Notes under the pieces: model-generated | Database searches by the model: none | What the model was told of the DNA's origin: nothing | The model's input: the letters and a program-made list of their open reading frames with translations, nothing else | NCBI GenBank assembly: GCA_963965975.1 | Contig: OZ014423.1 | Location: forward strand, 6,430,401-6,494,400 | DNA from: Xestospongia bergquistia | Taxonomy: Eukaryota; Porifera; Demospongiae; Haplosclerida; Petrosiidae | Reading direction: 5' to 3' | DNA: 64,000 nt | Program-made: the position numbers and the translations under genes | In this document: piece after piece, positions 9,508 to 21,000 of the stretch | Layout: every line of letters starts with the position of its first letter | Numbering within the stretch: the stretch's first letter is position 1

Positions 9508-12500
9508 TTATTGTTCCTTTTGATAAGAGTACAATTGTAATAATAAGTACATTGCTGTATCAGCACTAGTCCAGTAACTGTTATGAGCTGTAATAGCATT
9601 CAAATAACTATTTTCTACTAGGCCCTCACGCAACATAAAATCAAGTCGTTCCTTAAGTCGATCTAGTGTTGTTATAATAAATAGATATCCAATAAAATAT
9701 TGCTTACTTTCAGCAGGCAATTTACTGTCATCATCATATAGCTGTAATAATAGGGGCATTCTCATTACATTATTACAGTATTATTAACTCACCTTATCTG
9801 GCGGAGGTGGCTTGCTGCTTGACTCTAAAAATGATGTACTAGCAACTTTCATAACAGCAGAAAAGAGTGACTGAGTCCATCCACTCTCCTTAGCAGGAGC
9901 TGCTGCCTCAGGCATTTTAGGACCTTCAGCTAAACCTTTAGATTTTTTAGATGGTTTACTAGAAGCACTGTCTATTTTGATAGGCTTTACTTGAGCATAC
10001 ATTGGGTTGATTAGTGGTTCTAGACGATATGCCTATATCATATCATATTGAGTAGTATAATATAATATAGTTCCTTACCACAGGATCTGATGGATGATGT
10101 ATATTGTGAATACGTTTACAAATGCAAGAAGGTAAAAATGAGTCAGCTCCTTGATGATCTTTTTTAATGAGATTACTATGCTCTCTCAATATTATAAATA
10201 TACCCAATGGAGACCCCACAGCAAACAAGTGATCAACATTAAAGTTTAATATTTTAGATTCTTGTGTCACGTTTAATTTGGCTTCTAATTCAGCCACTCT
10301 AATTCGGAGTTGCTGCAACTCATCAAATTCTTTATCTAAAATCTCTTGTTTTGGTGGACAAGGTGTATCTAAACAATATATCATCATCATTATCAATGTG
10401 TTATAACATTATTAACATACCTGTCTGATCTATAATAGGATCGATATCCATTTTACTAGGTTCAATATAATCTGTTAGTAATCCTTTAGTACGACATGTC
10501 TCAATGAGAAGATCATAACACATCACACTACCAAGTGAATGAGCAAATAAAGATACAGTACCACCAGATGAAATAAAACTATCATTTCGTGACATAAAAT
10601 CTTTATGTTTCTTATGAAGTTGCCATCGCAAACCATCTAAAATCTTAGGGAGTCTAAAATATATCTCTTTATTATTATGATTTACCTCTGGTCCATATCG
10701 AGGACTCAAATAAAACATTACATCCAATACAGAGTCATTAATAAGACCACGCAATGCCTTCACACTGTGTGGAGTTATAGAAGAAAGGACACCTAGACCA
10801 NNNNNNNNNNNNNNNNNNNNNNNNNNNNNNNNNNNNNNNNNNNNNNNNNNNNNNNNNNNNNNNNNNNNNNNNNNNNNNNNNNNNNNNNNNNNNNNNNNNN
10901 NNNNNNNNNNNNNNNNNNNNNNNNNNNNNNNNNNNNNNNNNNNNNNNNNNNNNNNNNNNNNNNNNNNNNNNNNNNNNNNNNNNNNNNNNNNNNNNNNNNN
11001 CACCCATAATTTAATGAGATGACACTTGATATATGTACCTTGATCTAACTTCAGCCATGTTCTCCATTCTATAGGAATAAACTCAACTCTGTTCTTCTGC
11101 CATTGTTCTGGAAAATGTTTCATAGCAGTCTGACGACAAGTCTCTCTTAAACTAGGTAAAGATCACAACATGTCTGTCCATTTATTCACCAATCCATCCA
11201 TTTACTCCATCTACCAATCCATTTACCTTATCTATTCATCCATTTACATTATTAACTCACTCATTAGTACTCTTCACAATGTCAGACATGTCTAAATTTT
11301 GTCCTATACCATGTACAACAAACACAAGATGACCAATAGGAGGATAACAATCATCTGTAGTAGCTGGTTCAATATAACCTCGCATTAAACGAGTTGCTCC
11401 ATAAAGTTGACCTCTACCAATTTTCTCTCCAACTTTACTCCACAATTTTGAAGTGAGATCTTTCTTAACTTTCATCACTTCATTTTCTCCAATCCAAATT
11501 GCTTCATATCCATTTAAACTAACTTGATGAAATACCACTAGAAAGACATAGAGAGAGATACTATCAAAATTAATGTAAAATATAAAAGCGAATACCATGT
11601 CAATAATATGTGTCACCATGGCAACAATATATTTTGCCTTAACAACAATTACCTTAATATTAATATTTTTATTCCAATTACTGTATTCAATTAATTTATT
11701 TTATTCAAGAAATAATACTCCTATAATTATATTTTGTTACAAGAGTGTAATTACTTAAATAAACTATAAAAAATGGAATAAAATTACTAGAATAATTAAT
11801 GTCACTTAACAAGGACCTCCTATATACCTAACTTCATAATAAATTTAAAGTGATTTGGTGAGGTGGAACAAATTCTGTAAGGAAACTAAAAAGATGCATT
11901 AATTTCCATGTACATTTACTAGTAGAACAAAGGGCATTATATAAATATTTTAAAATAAATAATACAACATATTAGAGCAGTAATACTAATGTCACTTAAC
12001 AAGGACCTATATACCTAACTTCATAATAAATTTATAGTGATTTGGTGAAGTAGACCAAATTCTCAAATTTTGGCTCGAGACCATGGACTATAGTCCATGG
12101 TCTCGAGCCAAAAATGGTCAAAAATGATAAGTAGTGAAATCACATCAAATTTTTTATGAAGTTAGCTATATAGGTCCTTGTTGAGTAGAGTAATTATTTC
12201 TGCTCAGAAATGTTGTAAAAGTCTGGAAAAAAACCTAAAAAGATGCATTAATTTCCATGTACATTTACTAGTAGAACAAAGGGCATTATATAAATATTTT
12301 AAAATAAATAATACAACATATTAGAGCAGTAATACTAATGTCACTTAACAAGGACCTATATACCTAACTTCATAATAAATTTATAGTGATTTGGTGAAGT
12401 AGACCAAATTCTCAAATTTTGGCTCGAGACCATGGACTATAGTCCATGGTCTCGAGCCAAAAATGGTCAAAAATGATAAGTAGTGAAATCACATCAAATT

Positions 12501-14762
12501 TTTTATGAAGTTAGCTATATAGGTCCTTGTTGAGTAGAGTAATTATTTCTGCTCAGAAATGTTGTAAAAGTCTGGAAAAAAACCTAAAAAGATGCATTAA
12601 TTTCCATGTACATTTACTAGTAGAACAAAGGGCATTATATAAATATTTTAAAATAAATAATACAACATATTAGAGCAGTAATACTAATGTCACTTAACAA
12701 GGACCTATATACCTAACTTCATAATAAATTTATAGTGATTTGGTGACGTAGACCAAATTCTCAAATTTTGGCTCGAGACCATGGACTATAGTCCATGGTC
12801 TCGAGCCAAAAATGGTCAAAAATGATAAGTAGTGAAATCACATCAAATTTTTTATGAAGTTAGCTATATAGGTCCTTGTTGAGTAGAGTAATTATTTCTG
12901 CTCAGAAATGTTGTAAAAGTCTGGAAAAAAACCTAAAAAGATGCATTAATTTCCATGTACATTTACTAGTAGAACAAAGGGCATTATATAAATATTTTAA
13001 AATAAATAATACAACATATTAGAGCAGTAATACTAATGTCACTTAACAAGGACCTATATACCTAACTTCATAATAAATTTATAGTGATTTGGTGACGTAG
13101 ACCAAATTCTCAAATTTTGGCTCGAGACCATGGACTATAGTCCATGGTCTCGAGCCAAAAATGGTCAAAAATGATAAGTAGTGAAATCACATCAAATTTT
13201 TTATGAAGTTAGCTATATAGGTCCTTGTTGAGTAGAGTAATTATTTCTGCTCAGAAATGTTGTAAAAGTCTGGAAAAAAACCTAAAAAGATGCATTAATT
13301 TCCATGTACATTTACTAGTAGAACAAAGGGCATTATATAAATATTTTAAAATAAATAATACAACATATTAGAGCAGTAATACTAATGTCACTTAACAAGG
13401 ACCTATATACCTAACTTCATAATAAATTTATAGTGATTTGGTGACGTAGACCAAATTCTCAAATTTTGGCTCGAGACCATGGACTATAGTCCATGGTCTC
13501 GAGCCAAAAATGGTCAAAAATGATAAGTAGTGAAATCACATCAAATTTTTTATGAAGTTAGCTATATAGGTCCTTGTTGAGTAGAGTAATTATTTCTGCT
13601 CAGAAATGTTGTAAAAGTCTGGAAAAAAACCTAAAAAGATGCATTAATTTCCATGTACATTTACTAGTAGAACAAAGGGCATTATATAAATATTTTAAAA
13701 TAAATAATACAACATATTAGAGCAGTAATACTAATGTCACTTAACAAGGCCTAAAATGATAGGTAGTGAAATCACTTTAAATTTTTTTATGAAACCAGCT
13801 AATAGGTTCTTGTGGAGTAATTTTTTGTGCTCAGAAATGTTGTTAAAGTGTGTGAAACTATTAATATACAGGATAAAGGACTATTGTTGATGGTCTGGAG
13901 CAAAAAGTTGAAATCTCCATGGTAACATTTACCATAGGAAAATCCCCAAAACAACAACATTTAGTATTTATTATAACAATAATTATCCAGTATCAATTAT
14001 AAAGTAAGTGAAAATATGTTACCATAACAACAATTGTCATAGTACCAATTACAAAGCAGAATATACCTATGATCTGAGATTGTGAACTACGCCTCTCAAT
14101 TGATGACAGTTGACTTTGTGCAGCCCAATGAGTTAATTCTACATCAGCTTTAGCCTATATGACTCATTATGACAATTATGATGACATCATTCTTACTTTC
14201 TCACGCCAATCTCTTCGAGTGTGTGCTTCTTCAATAATGGCAGCATCTTCTTCTTTGAGTGGATACCATTTATCAGAACTTGATACTTCAAACCAAGTTC
14301 CTCTCATAACACACCACCCAACAGGCACTATACATATAGAAGTATTAATGATATGAACATTACAACATACTAGTCCAGTATATAGGAAACAAGTAGGAAG
14401 AGCCTTCAACTTGTAAATTTACTACAAACATATTCCCCATAACTTCAACCTCAGTAGAGACTATGTCTGGAGATATACTGTGTTGACTGAGAAGATGAAG
14501 ATGTGCATCTTCAAGTTTTAAAGAATCATAGCCAGAAAATGGTTTCCAAAATTTATTGGGTTCGAAGTAGAACCATCTATATTTACAACAATATAATATT
14601 AAGATACAGCATATAGAATAGGACATACCTAATAAGATGTGGCTGTAAAGGAGGGACACTAATAGGGATTGTTATCTGTTGGTTTAATTTTAAAGGAACA
14701 CTTTGTGCTTTACGTGGAGGAGGTGGACGTTCAGGTCTACACTCTTTTGTACTAGTCGCCAT
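9508..14762 (-). CDS. DDHD1: DDHD-domain phospholipase A1 (intracellular PLA1 family), interrupted by an assembly gap
   Basis: It hydrolyses phosphatidic acid and other phospholipids, acting at ER/Golgi and mitochondrial membranes. The ATG at 14762 gives MATSTKECRP. Next come WFYFEPNKFWKPFSGYDSLK (near 14515-14580) and a WWE-like region (WCVMRGTWFEVSSSDKWYPL, near 14260-14320). The lipase region has LVFVVHGIGQNLD and a serine motif AHSLGS, with the nucleophile codon at 10536-10538; its first Gly is replaced by Ala. The DDHD domain ends with VDHLFAVGSPLGIF, HPSDPVAYRLEPLINP and a final helical segment. Bases 10801-11000 are N, so the part between EWRTWLKLD and GVLSSITPHSVKAL is incomplete. One intron (about 11541-14061) is about fifty times the local norm and carries the satellite array. 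DDHD1 versus DDHD2 is not certain. Confidence 0.88.
10801..11000. other. Assembly gap of 200 N
   Basis: Exactly 200 N inside the DDHD gene. A round number suggests a placeholder length. It removes an exon or part of one between the lipase and DDHD regions, and lies about 800 bp from the tandem array. Confidence 0.97.
11799..13855. repeat. 349-bp tandem satellite with 46-bp perfect palindromes
   Basis: Five complete units, each exactly 349 bp when marked at the sequence 'gatgcattaatttcc', start at 11893, 12242, 12591, 12940 and 13289. A truncated left copy begins near 11799, and a sixth begins at 13638 and decays by about 13855. By eye the full units are near identical. One clear variant is 'ggtgaagtag' in units 1-2 against 'ggtgacgtag' in units 3-5. 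Each unit has a perfect 46-bp palindrome (arms of 23 bp, no spacer) at 12068-12113, 12417-12462, 12766-12811, 13115-13160 and 13464-13509. The palindrome is the core of a longer imperfect hairpin, for example 11998-12182, whose ends read 'aacaaggacctata' and its inverse. A hairpin element of the MITE type turned into a satellite is the likely origin. The array lies wholly in one intron of the DDHD gene. Confidence 0.95.
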
Positions 14763-14795
14763 TACGAACCTGAGTGTAGCAGTGTACGGACAGAA

Positions 14796-14852
14796 TATAC
14801 GGAAACATTCTGAAATTTGTATAAAAATGCAATGCAGGCAAAAGTCCGTATA
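14796..14852. repeat. Short inverted-repeat element (TATACGGA ends), copy 1
   Basis: A 57-bp stretch bounded by TATACGGA and its exact inverse TCCGTATA, with the shared core 'aacattctgaaatttgta'. It sits just upstream of the DDHD start codon. It matches the element at 56436-56499. Confidence 0.6.
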
Positions 14853-14874
14853 CTATAAATAACGTGCACGAGCG

Positions 14875-14929
14875 TAAACGGAAACATTCTATAATTTGTA
14901 TAGAAAACGAAATGCAAAACCCAGTATAC
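14875..14929. repeat. Short inverted-repeat element, degraded copy 2
   Basis: It repeats the left end and core of copy 1 ('cggaaacattct', 'aatttgtata') 79 bp downstream, but its right end is changed to 'cagtatac'. The two copies together look like a local duplication in the spacer between DDHD and DNAJC13. Confidence 0.5.
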
Positions 14930-15038
14930 TATTAATTGGAATTATAATACACAAGCAGTCATTAATAATTCAGCACACATCAGCAAGCAATAACATGTAA
15001 AGGAGAGAGATATACAATCTAAAAATATCTAAAATTTC

Positions 15039-18000
15039 TCAGTCATCTTCATTTCCACCGATATCATCAGGAGGTTCTAGAGGGGGTGGAGCTGACGACG
15101 TTCCAGTACCACTAAGACTTGAACCAGCAGTCAAATACCCTGCAACTCCACCCACTCCACCAGTAAGATATCCAGCAATAGGTGTTTCAGTAATAAACAG
15201 ATCATGTTTTTGATCTTTATAAGCATTCCAAACTTTAGAACCATCTAATAATTCACTTATCTAATAGAAGATCAACTATAAATTAGTTCATTTAAATAAA
15301 ACTTACTTTCTCTCCATTAGCCAAATCTTTTGCCATTAATTTAAGAGACTCAGCAATAACAGCTTTTGTAGCTGAGGGTTTATCAACTTCTGATAACGGA
15401 CTCTCCAACAGTTCTAACAAATACTTGACAAGTCCATCAGATAATGCTTGTAGGACAAGTTCTGGAGAATCTTTTTCCATCATTTTACTAACACTCTCAA
15501 CAGCTTGATGAACACAGTCTGGTCTTCGTTTCATAGCAGCCATTAGAGGCTTCATAACTTCTATCTTTGCCATATTTCGTACACAAAACTACATCAAATA
15601 TAATAGCATATAATACTACATCATTACATACCCCACTGCCAGAGAGAACATTCACTACTTCAACACAAGCTTTAGGTATAGCATCATTGTCAGCATTCAT
15701 ACGTTCAAATATTCTTGGTAGGTGACCAAGTGGAGGAACTTGGTCAGACATTGTAGGTTGAGCAGTAAATAAACAAACAATAGCTTGTGTCACAGTCTCT
15801 AGAGTCTCACCCTATCAATTAATACATAATTACTAGTATATTATTATTTTACTTTACATCAGGATTATGGGACTGAATGAGAACACTGAATTTTTCTAAA
15901 ATAGCAATTAGAAATTCTTTAGGTTTACGTAAAACCTATAAAAAGAATATTTTATAATATCTCATAATACACGGTACATACCCAGTTTGGTTGTGCAATA
16001 AAAAGGCGTAAAAAGACTCCACCCACTTCCACTTCACCTTGAATTTGTGAGTATACTACCGAAAAGTCTTCTGGTAACTATGACAACAAAATAAAGGGGT
16101 GTGTGGTCATCCCAATTGCATACCTTCCAAGATATTTCAGTGTTTTCTTTTTGTTGTTGGAAAAACCTAACAGAGAGGGTGGAGTTAAATTAAATAACCA
16201 CACCCATTTCTTACTCATTAGTCATTTTCTGAACAACTTCTGAAACTTTTTCTCGAGCCTCATCATTCCAAATTAACTCAGGATTTTCTTGTGTATCTGA
16301 TAAAATATATTAAAAATATAATTTTCTCTATTTTTAAATTTTGTCATACTTTCAAACATTGTCACTGCTGCTTCAGGACTGTCTCTCATAGCGTCCATAA
16401 ATATATATGGTAGGAATTTTCCTAACACAATTCTCACTCGTGGGCCGACTAATTTATCAGTAATCATTTTAGCAAATAGTCCAGCTGTTTGCTCACGAAC
16501 AGAAGGATTTTGAGAGTTACAAAATAAATTAAGTAGATAAATTAGTGCTCCTAAATAATCACATAATAATAATTAATAACAAGTAATAATACCTTTTTGA
16601 ATGGACTCTTTTACTATTTGAGTATGTGAAGTAAGTGCTTGTAATACTTCCAATACGAGAGGATTAGCTAATAATAAGAGGTTAATATAAACTATATACA
16701 GTTTATATACTTACATGTAGGTAGCATATGTAATACTAAAAGTAAATACTGAAGAACATTGGAGTCGGCAATATTAGATACACAAGTCTTGTTTCCAGTG
16801 ACACTAGATATCACCTAACAACACAATATAGACATTACTGGTAACGAATCTCTTACTTGTAAAGCACATATTTGTAATTTATTAGCTCCTTGCAATTGAA
16901 GTAGTGAAAATAACAATTTAAAATGTCCAACACATTGAATTTCAACACCAGGATTAGCACGGATCACATTAAAAAGAGCCTCTAATGCCATCTCTACATT
17001 CTTTAATCTATTAGCATGTTGCCCTTGTTTGCTGGTATCAACATCACTAGCAGTAAGAGCCATCAATGATTGAAGATACTAGAAAAATAACATTATAAAC
17101 TAAAAAATATATTATTATAAGATATACCTGAGCGTTAGTCCCAATAAAATCTAACAGTGACGTAGCAAATTCTCTGGGTTCTTCTAAAACAAAAGTTGGT
17201 TGTTCATTATAAACTCTAACATATACTTCTCCAACAACTAATTCATCCTCTAAAACAGAGAACTTAAACTCTTCTCCAAATGACATATCACATTCGCCCT
17301 GTAATATATAATAGGACAATGACACTTTAGAGAACACCTACAGTTCGTATCATGCTTTGTTGTTGAGTTTCCAAATATTCAATGAGTTCAGCTCTTGTTC
17401 TATTATCCCATATAAGGTATGGGTTCTCTGTGTTACTGTTGAGGATCTTTAACAGCTAATAAAGTAGGTGGAGTCAATGTTAACATAATTATTATTTGTA
17501 CTTCATTTGTGGTTTGTCTGAGAACCAGTTTTGATATATATGGAGTTAATAAAGTGGAGAATATGTTTTGAATAGTTCTGTTATAGGGGGTAGGCTCCTT
17601 TCCATTTACTATATAATTAAATATTAATGAAATAGTTGATCAATATCACTAAAAACATACTTTTATATCCTCCAAGACGAGCAACTGCTACCAAACTCAA
17701 TCTTGCTAAATTATTAGCTACTTCCTATAAATAAAATGATTAAAGGCATGTAATAAAAGGGGCTTACCTGTTTATTAGATTCATCACTTGTTTCAACACC
17801 ACTTTCATCCAAAGTGTAATCATAATTGAACAAAAATTGTAAGATATGCCACAAGACACCAGCCTAATTAAATGAGGGGGAGGAATACAAGCTGAGGTGT
17901 GTGGCTTTCTTACCTGTAATAACTGAGTCTGCAGCCATTCATCAACAGCAAAGGAAGATACTGTTTGAGTAGCTACAAGATTCAATCTTGGCAGGTTCTA

Positions 18001-21000
18001 TGATGTAATAAACATAAGCCACACCTCCAGACTCCACCCACTTACTTTATAATACAGTACACGACAAATATCTTTAACAATTGATAATACTTCAACAATA
18101 GCTTCACGACAACCTTCAAATTGGGCAGAGACTTGATAACAGCGACATATATGAGTACATACCTAATAAAATATCATTAAAAGGGGTGTGGTCAAAAGTA
18201 CATGTACCTGTACAGCCATATCATCTTCTTTACTAGAACTTGATAGAACACTAACACAACGAGCAAAGGCAGCTTGAAGGATCTAAATTAGAGGGTGTGG
18301 TCTAACTGAAATATATTATAAAGGACATACTGGTATTCCATTCTCTCTACATAATTCTTCAGAATTTAATGCACTGTTGTTCATTGTATGAAATGCTACT
18401 TCACTTGATGCAGTTAAAATAGGAGCAGACTTAGAGAAAAGATCATCATCATTAGTTTCTCTTTCAATAGTTTTTATTAGCATTGGATAGCCAGCATATT
18501 TATAGGGTTGTAATGCTAGAGGTGGGTGTGGTTAATTCAGTTAAATGATATTCATAGATCTTACTTTGACCACAACGTGTAAAGAGAATGGATTGTGTCT
18601 TGAGTAAGAGGACAATTTTGTCTGGATCTGGTCCTTGAGTCGTTTTAGAGGATTTTGAACATAAAAATTCATAAGCTTTGTTAACAGCTTCAAAAATAGA
18701 CTAAAAAAGGGTGGGGTTAACCACAAACCACACCCATTCAATTAACTTACTCGTCCATCAGGATTTTTATCTGGATGGAACTTTTGAGCTAACTTGAAGT
18801 AAGCTTTACGCACTTTAGCTTCCTCATGTCCACCTACTCCAGTAGCTAGTCCTAATGTCTCATACGCCTGATCAACTGACATCTCTGGTGGTTTTTTCTC
18901 AACTTCCTTCTTCCATTCTGTTAGGACATCTTTAAGAACTTTAACCTACAAACACAATATAGATATCTTATATAAATAATATCATACTGGTTCTAAAATA
19001 GGCCAGTCAGGGAACCTATGAGTATCACAGAGATGTCGTAAATAATAAATACTACAAAACAGTTCATCTTCAAGTTGTGGATATTGTACTATTGGCATAG
19101 CACAATACTGGTATGTAGCACGAGTATTACTGGTTAGACGAGGTGTAAAGTCAGCAATATGTGATGCTATCTTTTCAATCATTAATCGTCTAACAGGACA
19201 ATTAAACCATTATACAAACCACACCCACTCATACCTCATTTCCCCATTCCAAATAGCTTCAGGTGTGTCAAATTCTCCAAGAAATATTGAACTAAACTTC
19301 TCAGGACCATGGTTTTCCAAATAATGCACCATAGCCTCAGGCAACAACTGGCCTAATATACTCCTCAACATTATATCAGATGTTGCTTGCTGTATATAAA
19401 GTAAATACACTCATATATTATCATATATTCTTACCTCATCAGGTCTAAATGACTGCTTTGTATGAGCATACTTTAAGAACTTAGCAATTGGTAATATGTT
19501 GGAACCAGTATACATCATAATGAAAAAGAATACACCAGTCATAAAGAGACGAGGAAGTTGAGGATTGTCCTAGGAGGTGATATGACTATCACATGATCTA
19601 AATATAATGTCATGTGACTTACCTGCATAATGTTGTTTAGTAGAGTGACAACTTTATCAATTAATAAGGGGTCAAAGGTTAATAACAGCTGGACAAGATG
19701 AGGTAGAGTTGATGGTTCAGATAACATACGTTTAGCTCGTGGTAAAGGTCTCATAACAGCACCATCAATATCTCTAAAATATAGAATATTATTACTAATT
19801 TGACTCCGCCTTCTCTCACCTTGTTGGAAAGCTCTCACAAATTCTTATCAACATATTAAGGATTAATTCAGCCACTTGAGATTCATTCATAAGTGGAATA
19901 CCTGTTGCTAACAGGTTCCATTTTAATTGTGCTATCTGATCTAATGGACGCCATCCATCCATCCCTTGAGCCCAGCAACGTGACTTTGCATGTAAAGTTT
20001 GGCCTGTCCATAATTCTTTCATTTCTGAAAATGAATAGGGACCTTCTCTTTCTTTGTCTCTGTTTCCAAAGTACCATTCCTTCTCAGACTCTCCTTGGCT
20101 ATTAGGAGCAGCTTCAAGAACATTAGTCTAAAGTTATAGAGAATAGTACATACTTATATTTACTATAACATACTTGAGTTGGAACATATGCTCTTGAAGT
20201 ATGTAGATGAGCTAGTGATAGTAAATCTACTAAAATTTTCATGCCATTTGCATCAAGTAATAATTTGATGTTCTTTTTGTGGTAGGCAAGTTTGTCAATA
20301 AACATGAGTAGACGATCTCTTTCTTCTTTGTCTTCACACTACAGAATATATTAAATCATTAAATTAATAAATGAAAGGGACTTACTCTTTCCAATTTATG
20401 CACAATAAATGGAGTATCATTAAAAGGCCCAATCTCTTCATGACATTGTCCATATACAATAGCCATTGCTTGAAGGCACATAGCTTTCATAGAAGGTTTA
20501 GGTGATAGTAGAAAACGATGATACAAGTCATTAAAAAACTCCAAACTATTAAAGATAATTTATAAACAATGAATTAACGACTTACGGTTTAACAAATTTA
20601 GTTGACCCTCCTTCATCTAATAACAATCTCAAATAATAATCTCCAATTTTAATCTCTTCAGAAAGGCTCTCGTATCGAACTTCAAACTCCACATAATTCC
20701 AGGAGATATCGGTAGTTCCACTAAGATCTTTATCAATTGTAAAGGAACGGATTTCATTTTCTAATGCCTCTCGTAGCTCTTCTCTTGTCTTATAGTTCCA
20801 GATCAAACTTGATGTAGCATGATCTATCGTAAATCTACCACAAACATAATATGTATTGTTATAATAATATGTACTTGTAATAAAACAAGGTCCAATTTGA
20901 TTCAGACTTAATGTTCTCACGTCGTTTCCGCAGTGTAATTGGTTGACTGGGTGGTTGTGGTTTAGAGCGAAGACGAGCTCTCCAATGTAATAGTGTTGAC

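Noticed and set aside
11799-13855. Evenly spaced palindromic repeats as a CRISPR array
   Set aside because: The period is 349 bp, the whole unit is repeated and not just a short repeat with unique spacers, and the setting is an animal intron.
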